From: CAXXIC01 sp049315325
GTDB lineage: Bacteria; Bacteroidota; Bacteroidia; Bacteroidales; UBA7332
Length of the DNA: 64,000 nucleotides
Reading direction: 5' to 3'
Assembly: GCA_049315325.1 (NCBI GenBank)
Contig: JBMOKJ010000005.1
Coordinates: forward strand, 1-64,000
In this document: positions 43,363 to 52,332 of the stretch, in pieces
Numbering within the stretch: position 1 is the first letter of the stretch
How the letters are laid out: every line of letters starts with the position of its first letter
Made by a program: the position numbers and the translations under genes
The notes under the pieces: generated by a model
Database searches by the model: none
Told to the model about the DNA's origin: nothing
The model's input: only the letters and a program-made list of their open reading frames with translations

Positions 43363-43926
43363 ATGGATTTTAAAGAGACGATTTACTCAAAAAATGTGGT
43401 CGAATTTGTAACAGTCGGCGTAGAATATTGTCTGCTTCTCGAACGGTCGCAATCGATAGAACGTGCAGATTTTGTAGATAAATCGGTGAAAATTTTGCCG
43501 TTACTTTACCTCAAAGCGATGCTTTTGCCCGAAACACTCTCCGAAAGCGATGAATTGCTCGAAGAGTTTGTGACCGAAGAGGCTTATGCGATGGTCGTTA
43601 ATGAAGTTTCTGCTGTGTTAAAAGAGAAAGACGATTATCTCGAAACGTTTCACCCCGATATGAAATACAGCGATACACCAGTCATTGCTTCAATATCAGA
43701 AGATTTGGCAGATGTTTATCAAGATATTAAGAATTTTGTTTCCACCTTTAGTATTGGTCATGAGGCCTCTATGTACGAAGCTTTGGTAGTTTGCAAAAGC
43801 AATTTTTCGACATTTTGGGGACAAAAATTAGTCAATGCCATTGGAGCACTTCATCACCTGAAATTTAATGTGGAAGAGGATGAAGAGCTTGAGTCGGGAG
43901 ATGCTGAAATGAAAGAGTGGTTGTAA
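43363..43926 (+). CDS. DUF5063-family protein
   Basis: A 187-residue all-helical protein starting MDFKETIYSKNVVEFVTVGVEYCLLLE and ending with an acidic tail (EEDEELESGDAEMKEWL). It is common in Bacteroidetes immediately before a 3'-5' exonuclease gene, as here (25 bp). Two overlapping -7-like boxes (TAATTTTG at 43326-43333 and TACTTTTG at 43335-43342) lie before its start. Function is unknown. Confidence 0.83.
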   Translation: MDFKETIYSKNVVEFVTVGVEYCLLLERSQSIERADFVDKSVKILPLLYLKAMLLPETLSESDELLEEFVTEEAYAMVVNEVSAVLKEKDDYLETFHPDMKYSDTPVIASISEDLADVYQDIKNFVSTFSIGHEASMYEALVVCKSNFSTFWGQKLVNAIGALHHLKFNVEEDEELESGDAEMKEWL

Positions 43927-43951
43927 GTTTTAATCTGAAATAAATATCAAT

Positions 43952-44536
43952 TTGAGAGTCACACAAATCACAAAAGAAGAAGTCAATACCTTGCCGGTTG
44001 TTGCATTCGAAGGTCGAATCATTACGATTCAGACTTTGGAAGAGGCCGATAAAGCTGCTGCCTATTTGTCTAAATATCAAGTCATAGGTTTCGATACCGA
44101 GACACGGCCGTCATTCAAAAAAGGAGAGAATTTTAAAGTTTGCCTATTGCAGTTGTCTACCACGGATGCCTGTTTCTTGTTTCGCCTTAATTTAATCGGA
44201 TTGCCACTTTCTGTGGTCAAGATCTTGACAAATGAAAAGATTAAAAAGATTGGATTGGCAATTCGTGACGATTTCAGAGCGTTGAATCATTGGCATGCTT
44301 TCGCACCTAAAGGACAAATTGAACTTCAGACTTTTGTGAAAGATTTTGATATTCAAGATAATAGCTTGCAAAAAATATTCGCCATACTTTTTCATCAGAA
44401 AATATCAAAAAGTCAACGGCTTACAAATTGGGAAACCGAAACTCTATCAGAGTCTCAAAAACAATATGCCGCGACTGACGCATGGGCCTGTTTGCGCATC
44501 TACGATCTACTGACACAAGAAATTGAGTCGATTTGA
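43952..44536 (+). CDS. DEDD-family 3'-5' exonuclease
   Basis: A 194-residue RNase D-like exonuclease. The DEDDy motifs are GFDTETRP (motif I; Asp and Glu), GLAIRDDFRAL (motif II region), and YAATDAWACLRIYDLL (motif III; Tyr and Asp). It degrades nucleic acids from the 3' end with two metal ions. No ATG is available near the start, so TTG 43952 is the most likely initiation codon, unusual among its neighbours. It lies between the DUF5063 gene and the RlmI-like methyltransferase and probably shares a transcript. Confidence 0.85.
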   Translation: MRVTQITKEEVNTLPVVAFEGRIITIQTLEEADKAAAYLSKYQVIGFDTETRPSFKKGENFKVCLLQLSTTDACFLFRLNLIGLPLSVVKILTNEKIKKIGLAIRDDFRALNHWHAFAPKGQIELQTFVKDFDIQDNSLQKIFAILFHQKISKSQRLTNWETETLSESQKQYAATDAWACLRIYDLLTQEIESI

Positions 44537-44553
44537 ACTGACAAAAAACAACG

Positions 44554-45741
44554 ATGAACTATAAAAAGATAATATTGAAACCTGGGAAAGAGGCTTCGTT
44601 GCAACGATTCCATCCGTGGATTTTTTCTGGAGCTATCGCTGAAGCTGAAGGTTCGCCCGAAGAGGGTGAAACAGTAGAAGTTCTCACGTCAAAAAAGGAA
44701 TTTATTGCCATTGGTCATGCTCAGATTGGTAGCATCGCGATTCGTGTAGTGACATTCGATAAGGAAATTATTGATGATGGTTTTTGGCAAAAGCGTTTGC
44801 AAGCAGCTTTCGAAATGCGAAAAGCCATAGGATTAGTTGCTGGAGAACAAAACAACACTTATCGTTTGGTGCACGGAGAAGGAGACAACCTTCCAGGTTT
44901 GATCATAGACGTATATGCAGATACAGCTGTTCTTCAGGCACATTCACCTGGTATGCACTTTGCGCGAACGGAGATTGCAGAAGCGCTACGAAACGTGATG
45001 GCAGGTGAATTGAATAATATTTACTACAAATCTGAAACTACGTTGCCTTATATGGCTGATTTGGGCCAAGAAAACGGCTATTTGTTTGGTGGAAAAGAGG
45101 TGAATACTATTGCCATCGAGAATGGACTGAAGTTTCACGCCGATTGGTTGAAAGGTCAGAAAACAGGCTTTTTTGTGGATCAACGTGAAAATCGTGCACT
45201 ACTCGAGCACTATTCTAAAGGGCGCACCGTGCTGAATATGTTTTGCTACACGGGCGGATTCTCTTTTTATGCACTGAAGGGCGGCGCAAAAACTGTTCAT
45301 TCGGTAGATAGCTCAGCAAAAGCAATCGAGTTGACCAACAAAAATGTGGAGTTGAATTTCCCAAGTGATAAGCGCCACGAATCTTTTGCTGAAGATGCAT
45401 TTAAATTCCTTGAAAAAATGGGAGAGGAGTATGATTTGATAGTGCTCGATCCACCAGCTTTTGCAAAACACAAGAATGTTTTACGAAATGCGCTACAAGG
45501 CTATCAAAAGATTAATGCTAAGGCAATTAAGAAAATTAAGCCAGGCGGTATTTTGTTTACTTTTTCTTGTTCGCAAGTTGTTTCGAAAGAGCATTTTCGA
45601 TTAGCTGTTTTTAGTGCAGCGGCTCAAGCAGGTCGAAAGGTTCGCATCCTAAATCAGTTGACTCAACCTGCAGATCACCCGATAAACATCTATCATCCCG
45701 AAGGGGAATATCTAAAAGGATTGGTTTTGTATGTAGAATAG
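44554..45741 (+). CDS. RlmI-like class I rRNA methyltransferase
   Basis: A 395-residue methyltransferase. The N-terminal PUA domain (LKPGKEASLQRFHPWIFSGAI) and the Rossmann-fold C-terminal half (VLNMFCYTGGFSFYALKGGA, the SAM-binding motif) are typical of the RlmI/RlmK family, which makes m5C1962 in 23S rRNA. The catalytic region has VLDPPAFAKHK and TFSCSQVVSKEHF, where the Cys is the nucleophile. It is 17 bp from the exonuclease stop. Confidence 0.92.
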   Translation: MNYKKIILKPGKEASLQRFHPWIFSGAIAEAEGSPEEGETVEVLTSKKEFIAIGHAQIGSIAIRVVTFDKEIIDDGFWQKRLQAAFEMRKAIGLVAGEQNNTYRLVHGEGDNLPGLIIDVYADTAVLQAHSPGMHFARTEIAEALRNVMAGELNNIYYKSETTLPYMADLGQENGYLFGGKEVNTIAIENGLKFHADWLKGQKTGFFVDQRENRALLEHYSKGRTVLNMFCYTGGFSFYALKGGAKTVHSVDSSAKAIELTNKNVELNFPSDKRHESFAEDAFKFLEKMGEEYDLIVLDPPAFAKHKNVLRNALQGYQKINAKAIKKIKPGGILFTFSCSQVVSKEHFRLAVFSAAAQAGRKVRILNQLTQPADHPINIYHPEGEYLKGLVLYVE

Positions 45742-45862
45742 ATTTGATTGTACCATAAAGACGGTATTTTGATATAAAATATGACATAATGTTGGTATTT
45801 TAGTTCATAAATGACGTTATGATGTTAATATAATATAAAATATATCATTTTGATTTGATATA
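45742..45862. other. AT-rich stretch before small RNA B
   Basis: No gene or terminator hairpin is evident; the sequence is almost entirely A/T with short repeats of ATAATGTT and ATAAATG type words. Confidence 0.4.
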
Positions 45863-45894
45863 TTTGGTAGATAAAAAAGTTTAGATTATGTTTG
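45863..45894 (+). promoter_or_regulatory. Promoter of small RNA B
   Basis: TTTG (45863-45866), a 20-bp spacer and TATGTTTG (45887-45894) form a consensus-like promoter directly before the predicted small RNA. Confidence 0.65.
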
Positions 45895-45899
45895 CACTA

Positions 45900-45970
45900 T
45901 GTTTTTCATGGTTTAGATTTTTAAGGTTAATAAAAAGGTTGAGGTTGTCGTGATGACAACCTTTTCTCGT
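45900..45970 (+). ncRNA. Small RNA, paralog B
   Basis: The leader TGTTTTTCATGGTTTAGATT and AAGGTTAATAA, then the stem AGGTTGTC (45942-45949) with GACAACCT (45955-45962) and TTTTCT, repeat the order and much of the sequence of the small RNA on the minus strand at 28061-28130. The loop (GTGAT) and stem are identical in both copies. No ORF of useful length is present. It sits in an intergenic region between the RlmI-like gene and a lipoprotein gene. Targets cannot be predicted by hand. Confidence 0.7.
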
Positions 45971-46090
45971 TTATAGGGGTCTGTTAATTTTTATGGAAAA
46001 TTGCGGATAATTGGCTGATATGTTTTCATTTGTTTCACTACTCTCTCAATAGTGCATTAATATTTCTAAATTTCGGCATTTCTCGGCTGG

Positions 46091-46126
46091 TTTTTGGGCT
46101 GTAACCCAAAAATGTTTCTATTTTTG
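46091..46126 (+). promoter_or_regulatory. Palindrome and -7 box before the lipoprotein gene
   Basis: TTTTTGGG-CTGTAA-CCCAAAAA (46091-46112) is a perfect inverted repeat lying across the -33 region, followed by TATTTTTG (46119-46126). It could be an operator site for a dimeric regulator. Confidence 0.45.
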
Positions 46127-46170
46127 CATCTCTTAATGTAAAATCAACGAATTCTATTCCGCAGGATATA

Positions 46171-47568
46171 ATGAAAATGAAACTATTATTATTTACTACT
46201 TCCCTTTTTGCTCTTTTATTCTTTGCTTCTTGTGTCGATTCCGTTAATTCGTCAACTGATACTACATTGTCAACCGATGCTCAAATTAAATCATTCAGTT
46301 TTTTAGCGAAAGACTCTATTTCTAAGAATTTAGATAAAGTGTTTTTCTCGATTAATCAGAATGATGGATTAATTCAAAATTTTGACTCACTACCCGTTTC
46401 AGCCGGTACTAATTTCGCGAAATACAAATACAAATTCATCAAAGTGAAAATGGAGTTTGCCGGCGCTTCCAAAGTGATGATTGAATACGGCCCAGACCTA
46501 CAGTTTGAATATCCAAAAGTCGACTCCATCGATTTTACTCGGCCGGTGAAAATTCAAGTAACCGCTGTAGATGGTAAGACTATAAAATCTTACGAATTTA
46601 AACTAAATATTCATACACAAGATCCTGAGGTTCTCGATTGGAAGCAGGTTTCATTCGATGGGTGGAATGCTATCCCATTCAGTGATAGTAAAACGGTGGT
46701 TTTTAAGGGTGAATTTTGGACTTACCTGAAGTCAACTAATGGCTATTTTCTTTATACAAGCGCAACAACGGATGGAGCTGTTTGGCAGTCGAGAACGTCG
46801 GCGTTATTTATGCCTACAAATGCTGAAATTGAAACGATAACACTTTTTGCAAATAAACTTTACTTGCGCACATCTGAAAACTTGCTAATTTCATCGAGTG
46901 ATGGTTTGAATTGGTCGAAACTAGGCGGTGCTGCTAAAAATATCTCTGCTATTTATGGTTCAATAGTCGATCAATCGGCTGCAAATCATTTAATCGTATT
47001 AACAGAAGAAAATGGAGTCCGCCGATTTGCATCGGTTTCTGATGCTGGAGATTTGACCATTTGTGGAGATGCAATTATTCCCGATGATTTTCCTGTTTCA
47101 GGATTTGCAACAATTAATAAAATAATTGGATTAACAGAAAAGTTGACTCTGATAGCAGGACGAGATAAAAATGGCAATTTACTTAATTCAGTACAACAAT
47201 TGTATTGGGATAATTCAGGATTTCATTGCGGATACAATATGGAGAATGGCAAAAACTGGTTTCCTGTTTGTGAATCACCCAATGCTTATTATTACGATAG
47301 TAAAATGATTGTGTCTTGTGGCAGAGAATTGACAAAAGAGAACAAAAACACGTATTTCTCAACCAATTATGGATTAAGTTGGGCGAAAGATACAACCCAT
47401 CTTTACCCAACTGCATTTGTAGCACGTGCCAATAGTTCGGTTGTTGTTGATTCGAAAAATTATATTTGGATTTTTGGGGGGCAAAATAAGTTTGTGAATA
47501 GACCCGCTGCTGGAATCAATGAAATTTGGCGTGGAAGACTTAATCGCTTAGGTTTTGTTCGTCAATAA
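46171..47568 (+). CDS. DUF6242-type lipoprotein with beta-propeller-like body
   Basis: A 465-residue lipoprotein; the signal peptide ends in the lipobox LFFASC (Cys21). After a Ser/Thr-rich linker and an Ig-like segment (VKIQVTAVDGKTIKSYEFKLNI), the C-terminal part has repeated W-rich blade-like motifs (GWNAIPFSDSKTVVFKGEFWTYL, SSDGLNWSKLGG, STNYGLSWAKDT), typical of Kelch/BNR-like propellers. It is placed by me in DUF6242 from memory. The gene precedes a DUF6089-type gene and the uppS-bamA group. Cell-surface role unknown. Confidence 0.72.
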   Translation: MKMKLLLFTTSLFALLFFASCVDSVNSSTDTTLSTDAQIKSFSFLAKDSISKNLDKVFFSINQNDGLIQNFDSLPVSAGTNFAKYKYKFIKVKMEFAGASKVMIEYGPDLQFEYPKVDSIDFTRPVKIQVTAVDGKTIKSYEFKLNIHTQDPEVLDWKQVSFDGWNAIPFSDSKTVVFKGEFWTYLKSTNGYFLYTSATTDGAVWQSRTSALFMPTNAEIETITLFANKLYLRTSENLLISSSDGLNWSKLGGAAKNISAIYGSIVDQSAANHLIVLTEENGVRRFASVSDAGDLTICGDAIIPDDFPVSGFATINKIIGLTEKLTLIAGRDKNGNLLNSVQQLYWDNSGFHCGYNMENGKNWFPVCESPNAYYYDSKMIVSCGRELTKENKNTYFSTNYGLSWAKDTTHLYPTAFVARANSSVVVDSKNYIWIFGGQNKFVNRPAAGINEIWRGRLNRLGFVRQ

Positions 47569-47636
47569 TCGTTAGAATTATACATAAACACATACTTTCA
47601 TCGTTGTTATTTAGCAAAACCAACTATCAACCTGAA

Positions 47637-48320
47637 ATGAATCGTATAAAAAAAGTAGTAAATTTATTCATAGTTCTGTTTTTTATTACAAACAACCTCT
47701 CGGCACAAACGTACAAATATGAGATTGGACCTACTGCCGGGGCTGCGTCATACAGTGGCGATGCAAATGGCTATGAGCTTTTTGCTCAACCCGAATTGAT
47801 GAAAGGATTAAGCATTCGACGGAATTTCAATTTGCGCACAGCTTTGAATTTTGATTTGTTGAAGGCAAGTGTGACTTCGAGTACTCAAAATACATCAAAT
47901 GTTTTGCCGAATGGCTTATCTAAGCAATTTTCGACATCATTTTATGATTTTAATGCGCATTTGGAGTATAGTTTTTTCAGTTATAGTGATTCGTTTAAAT
48001 ACAAGGAAACGCGACGTTTTACACCCTATATTTTTGCTGGAGTAGGTGCAACTGTCGTTACCGCTCCATCGAATATGACTCGAATGAGTATTCCAGTAGG
48101 AGTGGGTTTGAAGTATAAAATTTTTAAAAGAGTGAATGTTGGTACAGAATTGTCGATGAATCTTTTACTGAGTGATCGATTAGAGCGCATAGAGGAGCTT
48201 GATACACCATATGGAATCAACAGTCAGTCAATCTTTAAAAATACGGATATGTATTCGTATCTGAAATTTTACATCACGTTTGACATCATCAAACCAGCGT
48301 GTAAGTGTAACAAAAATTAG
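47637..48320 (+). CDS. DUF6089-type outer-membrane beta-barrel protein
   Basis: A 227-residue protein with signal peptide (MNRIKKVVNLFIVLFFITNNLSA). The body alternates hydrophobic and polar strands (YEIGPTAGAASYSGDANGYELF, FSTSFYDFNAHLEYSFF, TPYIFAGVGATVVTAPSNM, MSIPVGVGLKYKIFKRVNVGTELSMNL), fitting an eight-strand outer-membrane barrel, and ends with KPACKCNKN. ATG 47637 was chosen so that the signal peptide starts cleanly. In related genomes a gene of this type precedes uppS, as here (3 bp). Confidence 0.8.
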   Translation: MNRIKKVVNLFIVLFFITNNLSAQTYKYEIGPTAGAASYSGDANGYELFAQPELMKGLSIRRNFNLRTALNFDLLKASVTSSTQNTSNVLPNGLSKQFSTSFYDFNAHLEYSFFSYSDSFKYKETRRFTPYIFAGVGATVVTAPSNMTRMSIPVGVGLKYKIFKRVNVGTELSMNLLLSDRLERIEELDTPYGINSQSIFKNTDMYSYLKFYITFDIIKPACKCNKN

Positions 48321-48323
48321 AAC

Positions 48324-49064
48324 ATGTCTTTAAAAGAACTAATAGATAGATCCCGACTTCCGGAGCATATTGCCATCGTAATGGATGGTAATGGTCGATG
48401 GGCCAAGCAACAGGATAAACCGCGTAGCTACGGACACCAATATGGTGTGGAGAGCGTTCGGAAGATTCTGCGTGCTGCGGCAAATGTTGGCATCAAATAC
48501 CTTACTCTCTATACGTTTTCGAACGAAAACTGGAATCGACCAGACGATGAAGTACAAGCGCTGATGGGTTTATTGGTGCATGCTATTCAGCACGAACGAG
48601 AAGAGTTGAACTCGAACAATGTGCGAATGAAAGCCATTGGTGATATCCATCGTCTTTCGCCAAGTGTACGGGCAGAACTCGATAATTGTATTGATTTTTT
48701 ATCGGCAAACACAGGTGTTACGTTGGTGCTTGCCCTTAGCTACTCGTCTCGTTGGGAAATAGCTAATGCGGCTAAACGAATTGCAATGGATGTGAAGGCG
48801 AATCAATTGAGTATCGATGATATTGACGAATTGGTGATGGATCGCTACCTCAATACACAACAGATTCCAGATCCTGATTTGATGATTCGCACAGGTGGAG
48901 AAATCAGAATTAGCAACTTCCTTTTGTGGCAGATTGCTTACTCAGAACTCTATTTTACTGAAGAATATTGGCCCGATTTCGACGAAGAAAGTCTATATAA
49001 ATCAATACTATTTTACCAGTCGCGCGAACGAAGATTCGGTAAAATCAGTGAACAAATCAAATAA
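48324..49064 (+). CDS. uppS: Undecaprenyl pyrophosphate synthase
   Basis: A 246-residue cis-prenyltransferase making the C55 carrier lipid for peptidoglycan and surface glycans. HIAIVMDGNGRWAKQQ holds the key Asp (Asp21) and the conserved GNGRWA, and RTGGEIRISNFLLWQIAYSELYF is the C-terminal signature. Length is normal. It is 3 bp from the DUF6089-type gene and 30 bp before bamA. Confidence 0.96.
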   Translation: MSLKELIDRSRLPEHIAIVMDGNGRWAKQQDKPRSYGHQYGVESVRKILRAAANVGIKYLTLYTFSNENWNRPDDEVQALMGLLVHAIQHEREELNSNNVRMKAIGDIHRLSPSVRAELDNCIDFLSANTGVTLVLALSYSSRWEIANAAKRIAMDVKANQLSIDDIDELVMDRYLNTQQIPDPDLMIRTGGEIRISNFLLWQIAYSELYFTEEYWPDFDEESLYKSILFYQSRERRFGKISEQIK

Positions 49065-49094
49065 AACGGGCTATTTAGCTACTAAAATCACAAT

Positions 49095-51704
49095 ATGTAT
49101 AAGAAACTTATTTTTGTTATTGCCCTTTTTTCTGTTTTCCTTGGAATTAACGCTCAGGAAAAAGCTATTTCAACGGACAGCAGTTCGGTGAAGCCCGTTA
49201 TACAATACTCCAATTCACCAAAAAAATATGAGATTGCCGGAATTACTGTTTCAGGAGTAAAAAATTACGAAGATTTTGTGTTGATTGGCTTTTCAGGATT
49301 ATCTGTTGGACAGGTTGTTTCTGTTCCAGGTGACGAAATTACTAGTGCTGTAAAGCGTTTCTGGAAACATGGTCTGTTTTCTGATGTGAAAATTACTGCA
49401 ACCAAAATTGTGGGTAAAAAGGTATGGCTCGATATTGCATTGAAGCAACGTTCGCGCATTTCGGACATTTTATTTATCGGAATGAAGAAATCGGATCGAG
49501 AGGATTTAGAGTCAAAATTGGGTCTTGTGAAAGGCAATCAGGTGACGCCAAACCTTATTGATAGGGCAAAAAATGTGATTCGCAAGCACTACGAAGAGAA
49601 AGGGTTTCACAACGTAGATGTCGATATTCGCCAGAAAGATGATTTGAGTAAGGAGAATAATGTGATTGTTGAAATCAGTGTTGATCGCAAACAGAAAACA
49701 AAAGTAAACCGCATATTCATAACAGGAAATAGTGCCTTGAGCTCAAATAAAATTCAAAGGACAATGAAAAAGACGAACGAAAAAAGTCGTTTAGTGAATT
49801 TTTTCCGGCAAAAGAAATTTGTAACCACCGATTTTGCTGCCGATAAGGAGCTTATCATAAAAAAATATAATGAATTAGGCTATCGTGATGCTGTAATTCT
49901 AAAAGATAGTGTAGCTCGCGTAGACGACAAATTGGTGAATGTGTATCTGACAATAGAGGAAGGTCGCAAATATTATATTCGATCCATTAAATGGGTTGGA
50001 AACACGGTTTATCCATCCGAATATCTTTCGACTGTGTTGAGGTTGAAATCAGGGGATATTTACAATCAAAAACTTCTCGAAGAGCGCACTCAATCTGACG
50101 AAGATGCGTTAGCAAATGTCTATATGGACAAAGGTTATCTGTTTTTCAATATCGAGCCAGTTGAAGTGAATGTGCAGAACGATTCCATCGATTTGGAAAT
50201 GCGAATTTTCGAAGGCCGTCAGGCAACAATCAATAAAGTAATCATAACTGGAAATGACCGTCTTTACGAACACGTGATTCGCCGTGAGTTGCGCACTAAA
50301 CCGGGTCAGTTATTTAGCAAAACGGATATTCAGCGTTCTGCTCGTGAAATTGCACAAACTGGGCATTTTAACCCTGAAAACATGGATATCCGACCAACTC
50401 CAAACCCAGAAAATGGAACGGTTGATATTCTTTACGGTTTAGAGTCGAAAGCGAACGATCAGGTTGAATTCTCTGCAGGTTGGGGGCAAACAGGTATTAT
50501 CGGAAAATTGAGTTTGAAGTTTACCAATTTTTCTGTTAAGAATCTACTGAATCCAAGCACATACAAAGGAATTATTCCTCAAGGGGATGGTCAAACTTTT
50601 ACCATCAGCGGACAGACAAATGGTTCGTATTACAACTCGGGAAGCATCTCGTTTATGGATCCGTGGTTTGGGGGTAAACGTCCAAATTCATTCTCAGCAT
50701 CAGCCTATTACAGCAAACAGACAGGCATGAGTAATGCTTACAACAATAACTATGGTGGATATGGTAGTTACGGTGGATATGGTGGCTACGGAGGCTATAG
50801 TAGTTACGGTGGATATGGAGGTAACTATAATCCGATGATTTCGATTGACCCTGAAAAATACATGGAGATGTTGGGTATTTCTCTTGGCTTTGGTAAACGA
50901 TTGACCTGGCCTGATGACTACTTTACATTGTCATCTGAATTCTCGTACCAACGTTACAACATGAGCAACTGGGACTACTTTATTATCCAAAATGGTGTAT
51001 CCAATAACATTAGCATGACGTTGAGCCTATCGCGTAACTCAACTGATAATCCAGTCTTTACTCGAAATGGATCTAACTTCTCGCTCTCTGTTCAAGTAAC
51101 ACCTCCTTATTCATTGTTCGATGGAAAGGATTATGCAGCAATGAGATACGACAATCCAGACAAATTTAAATGGGTGGAATATCACAAATGGAAATTGAAA
51201 TCAAGAACCTTTACTCCACTTTCTAATAATCAAAAATTGATTCTTTCTACTCGTGCCGATTATGGATTTGTAGGGCATTTTAATGTTAACAAGAAATCAC
51301 CTTTTGAAACGTACTACATGGGTGGTGATGGTATGAGTGGATTTAGCGGGTTATATGCTACTGAAACGATTGGTTTAAGAGGTTATTCAAATGGTTCATT
51401 GACCCCTCAAGGGCAAGAAGGTTATGCTTATTCACGTTTGGGAATGGAGTTGCGCTACCCATTTATGTTGCAACCTACTTCAACTATTTTCGGAATGTTG
51501 TTTGCCGAAGCAGGAAATGCGTGGTCTGATATTCAGAATTTCAGCCCATTCCAGTTGAAACGTTCAGCTGGTGCTGGTGTTCGTATTCTGTTGCCGATGA
51601 TTGGATTGTTAGGAATCGATTGGGCTTATGGATTTGATAAGGTGAATGGAAGCCGTCAATACAGCGGAAGTAATTTCCACTTTATCATTGGTCAGGAGTT
51701 TTAA
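49095..51704 (+). CDS. bamA: Outer-membrane protein assembly factor BamA
   Basis: An 869-residue Omp85 protein. A signal peptide (MYKKLIFVIALFSVFLGINA) precedes five POTRA domains (about 45-430) and a C-terminal beta-barrel. The barrel end ...NFHFIIGQEF is the normal Omp85 C-terminus. It inserts other barrel proteins in the outer membrane. An unusual insert of Gly-Tyr-rich sequence (about residues 549-580, NYGGYGSYGGYGGYGGYSSY) lies in one loop between two barrel strands. The gene stands in the classic uppS-bamA-skp order. Confidence 0.95.
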   Translation: MYKKLIFVIALFSVFLGINAQEKAISTDSSSVKPVIQYSNSPKKYEIAGITVSGVKNYEDFVLIGFSGLSVGQVVSVPGDEITSAVKRFWKHGLFSDVKITATKIVGKKVWLDIALKQRSRISDILFIGMKKSDREDLESKLGLVKGNQVTPNLIDRAKNVIRKHYEEKGFHNVDVDIRQKDDLSKENNVIVEISVDRKQKTKVNRIFITGNSALSSNKIQRTMKKTNEKSRLVNFFRQKKFVTTDFAADKELIIKKYNELGYRDAVILKDSVARVDDKLVNVYLTIEEGRKYYIRSIKWVGNTVYPSEYLSTVLRLKSGDIYNQKLLEERTQSDEDALANVYMDKGYLFFNIEPVEVNVQNDSIDLEMRIFEGRQATINKVIITGNDRLYEHVIRRELRTKPGQLFSKTDIQRSAREIAQTGHFNPENMDIRPTPNPENGTVDILYGLESKANDQVEFSAGWGQTGIIGKLSLKFTNFSVKNLLNPSTYKGIIPQGDGQTFTISGQTNGSYYNSGSISFMDPWFGGKRPNSFSASAYYSKQTGMSNAYNNNYGGYGSYGGYGGYGGYSSYGGYGGNYNPMISIDPEKYMEMLGISLGFGKRLTWPDDYFTLSSEFSYQRYNMSNWDYFIIQNGVSNNISMTLSLSRNSTDNPVFTRNGSNFSLSVQVTPPYSLFDGKDYAAMRYDNPDKFKWVEYHKWKLKSRTFTPLSNNQKLILSTRADYGFVGHFNVNKKSPFETYYMGGDGMSGFSGLYATETIGLRGYSNGSLTPQGQEGYAYSRLGMELRYPFMLQPTSTIFGMLFAEAGNAWSDIQNFSPFQLKRSAGAGVRILLPMIGLLGIDWAYGFDKVNGSRQYSGSNFHFIIGQEF
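50743..50832 (+). repeat. Gly-Tyr-rich tandem repeat within bamA
   Basis: GGTGGATATGGT-type units of about 9-12 bp repeat here and encode repeats of GGYG and SYGGYG. Frame is kept throughout. Confidence 0.8.
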
Positions 51705-51764
51705 TCAACATTTTAGCTAAGTTTTGCATCTATTTCGTATAACAAACTTTATAAATTAGAGGAT

Positions 51765-52280
51765 ATGAAAAAAATAATCGTTGCAACATTTCTTTTTGTT
51801 GCTGTAGCATTTTCGGGAGAAGCTCAAAAATATGCAGTCATCGATATGGCTTATATTTTGAAAAACATTCCGGCTTATGAAATGGCTACCGAACAGTTGA
51901 ATCAAGTTTCGACCAAATGGCAGGCTGAAGTTGAGGCTCAGTCGAAAGTGGCAAAAGAGATGTATAAGAAATATCAGTCGGAGATGGTTTTTCTGTCGGA
52001 TGAGATGAAAAACAAACGTGAAGAGGATATTGTAAAGAAAGAGAAAGAGGTTGCCGAATTACAACGAAAATATTTCGGACAAGAGGGTGAGCTCTTCAAA
52101 AAACGTGAAGGGTTGATGAAGCCTATTCAGGAAGATATTTTTAATGCCGTTAAGGCCATTTCCGAAGAGAAAGGGTATATGATGGTGGTGGATAAATCAT
52201 CGGCGCCAAATATGGTTTTTGTCTCTCCAAAGATTAATATTAGCGACGATGTGCTTTCGAAATTAGGTATTTCGAAATAA
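51765..52280 (+). CDS. OmpH/Skp-family periplasmic chaperone, first copy
   Basis: A 171-residue protein with signal peptide (MKKIIVATFLFVAVAFSGEA), the OmpH core (YAVIDMAYILKNIPAYEMATEQL), a long coiled coil (about 45-120, EAQSKVAKEMYKKYQSEM), and VVDKSSAPNMVFVSPK near the end. Skp holds unfolded outer-membrane proteins in the periplasm for BamA. A second copy follows. Confidence 0.93.
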   Translation: MKKIIVATFLFVAVAFSGEAQKYAVIDMAYILKNIPAYEMATEQLNQVSTKWQAEVEAQSKVAKEMYKKYQSEMVFLSDEMKNKREEDIVKKEKEVAELQRKYFGQEGELFKKREGLMKPIQEDIFNAVKAISEEKGYMMVVDKSSAPNMVFVSPKINISDDVLSKLGISK

Positions 52281-52285
52281 TAGGC

Positions 52286-52293
52286 TATTTTTG
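52286..52293 (+). promoter_or_regulatory. -7 box between the two skp genes
   Basis: TATTTTTG fits the -7 consensus and lies 40 bp before the second skp gene, so the latter may also be transcribed alone. Confidence 0.4.
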
Positions 52294-52332
52294 CATTCTC
52301 AAAACAATTAATAATCCAATAATTAAAATTTT

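Noticed and set aside
50743..50832. Tandem units in bamA as a CRISPR array
   Set aside because: Units are 9-12 bp, contiguous, in frame and without spacers, so this is a protein repeat.
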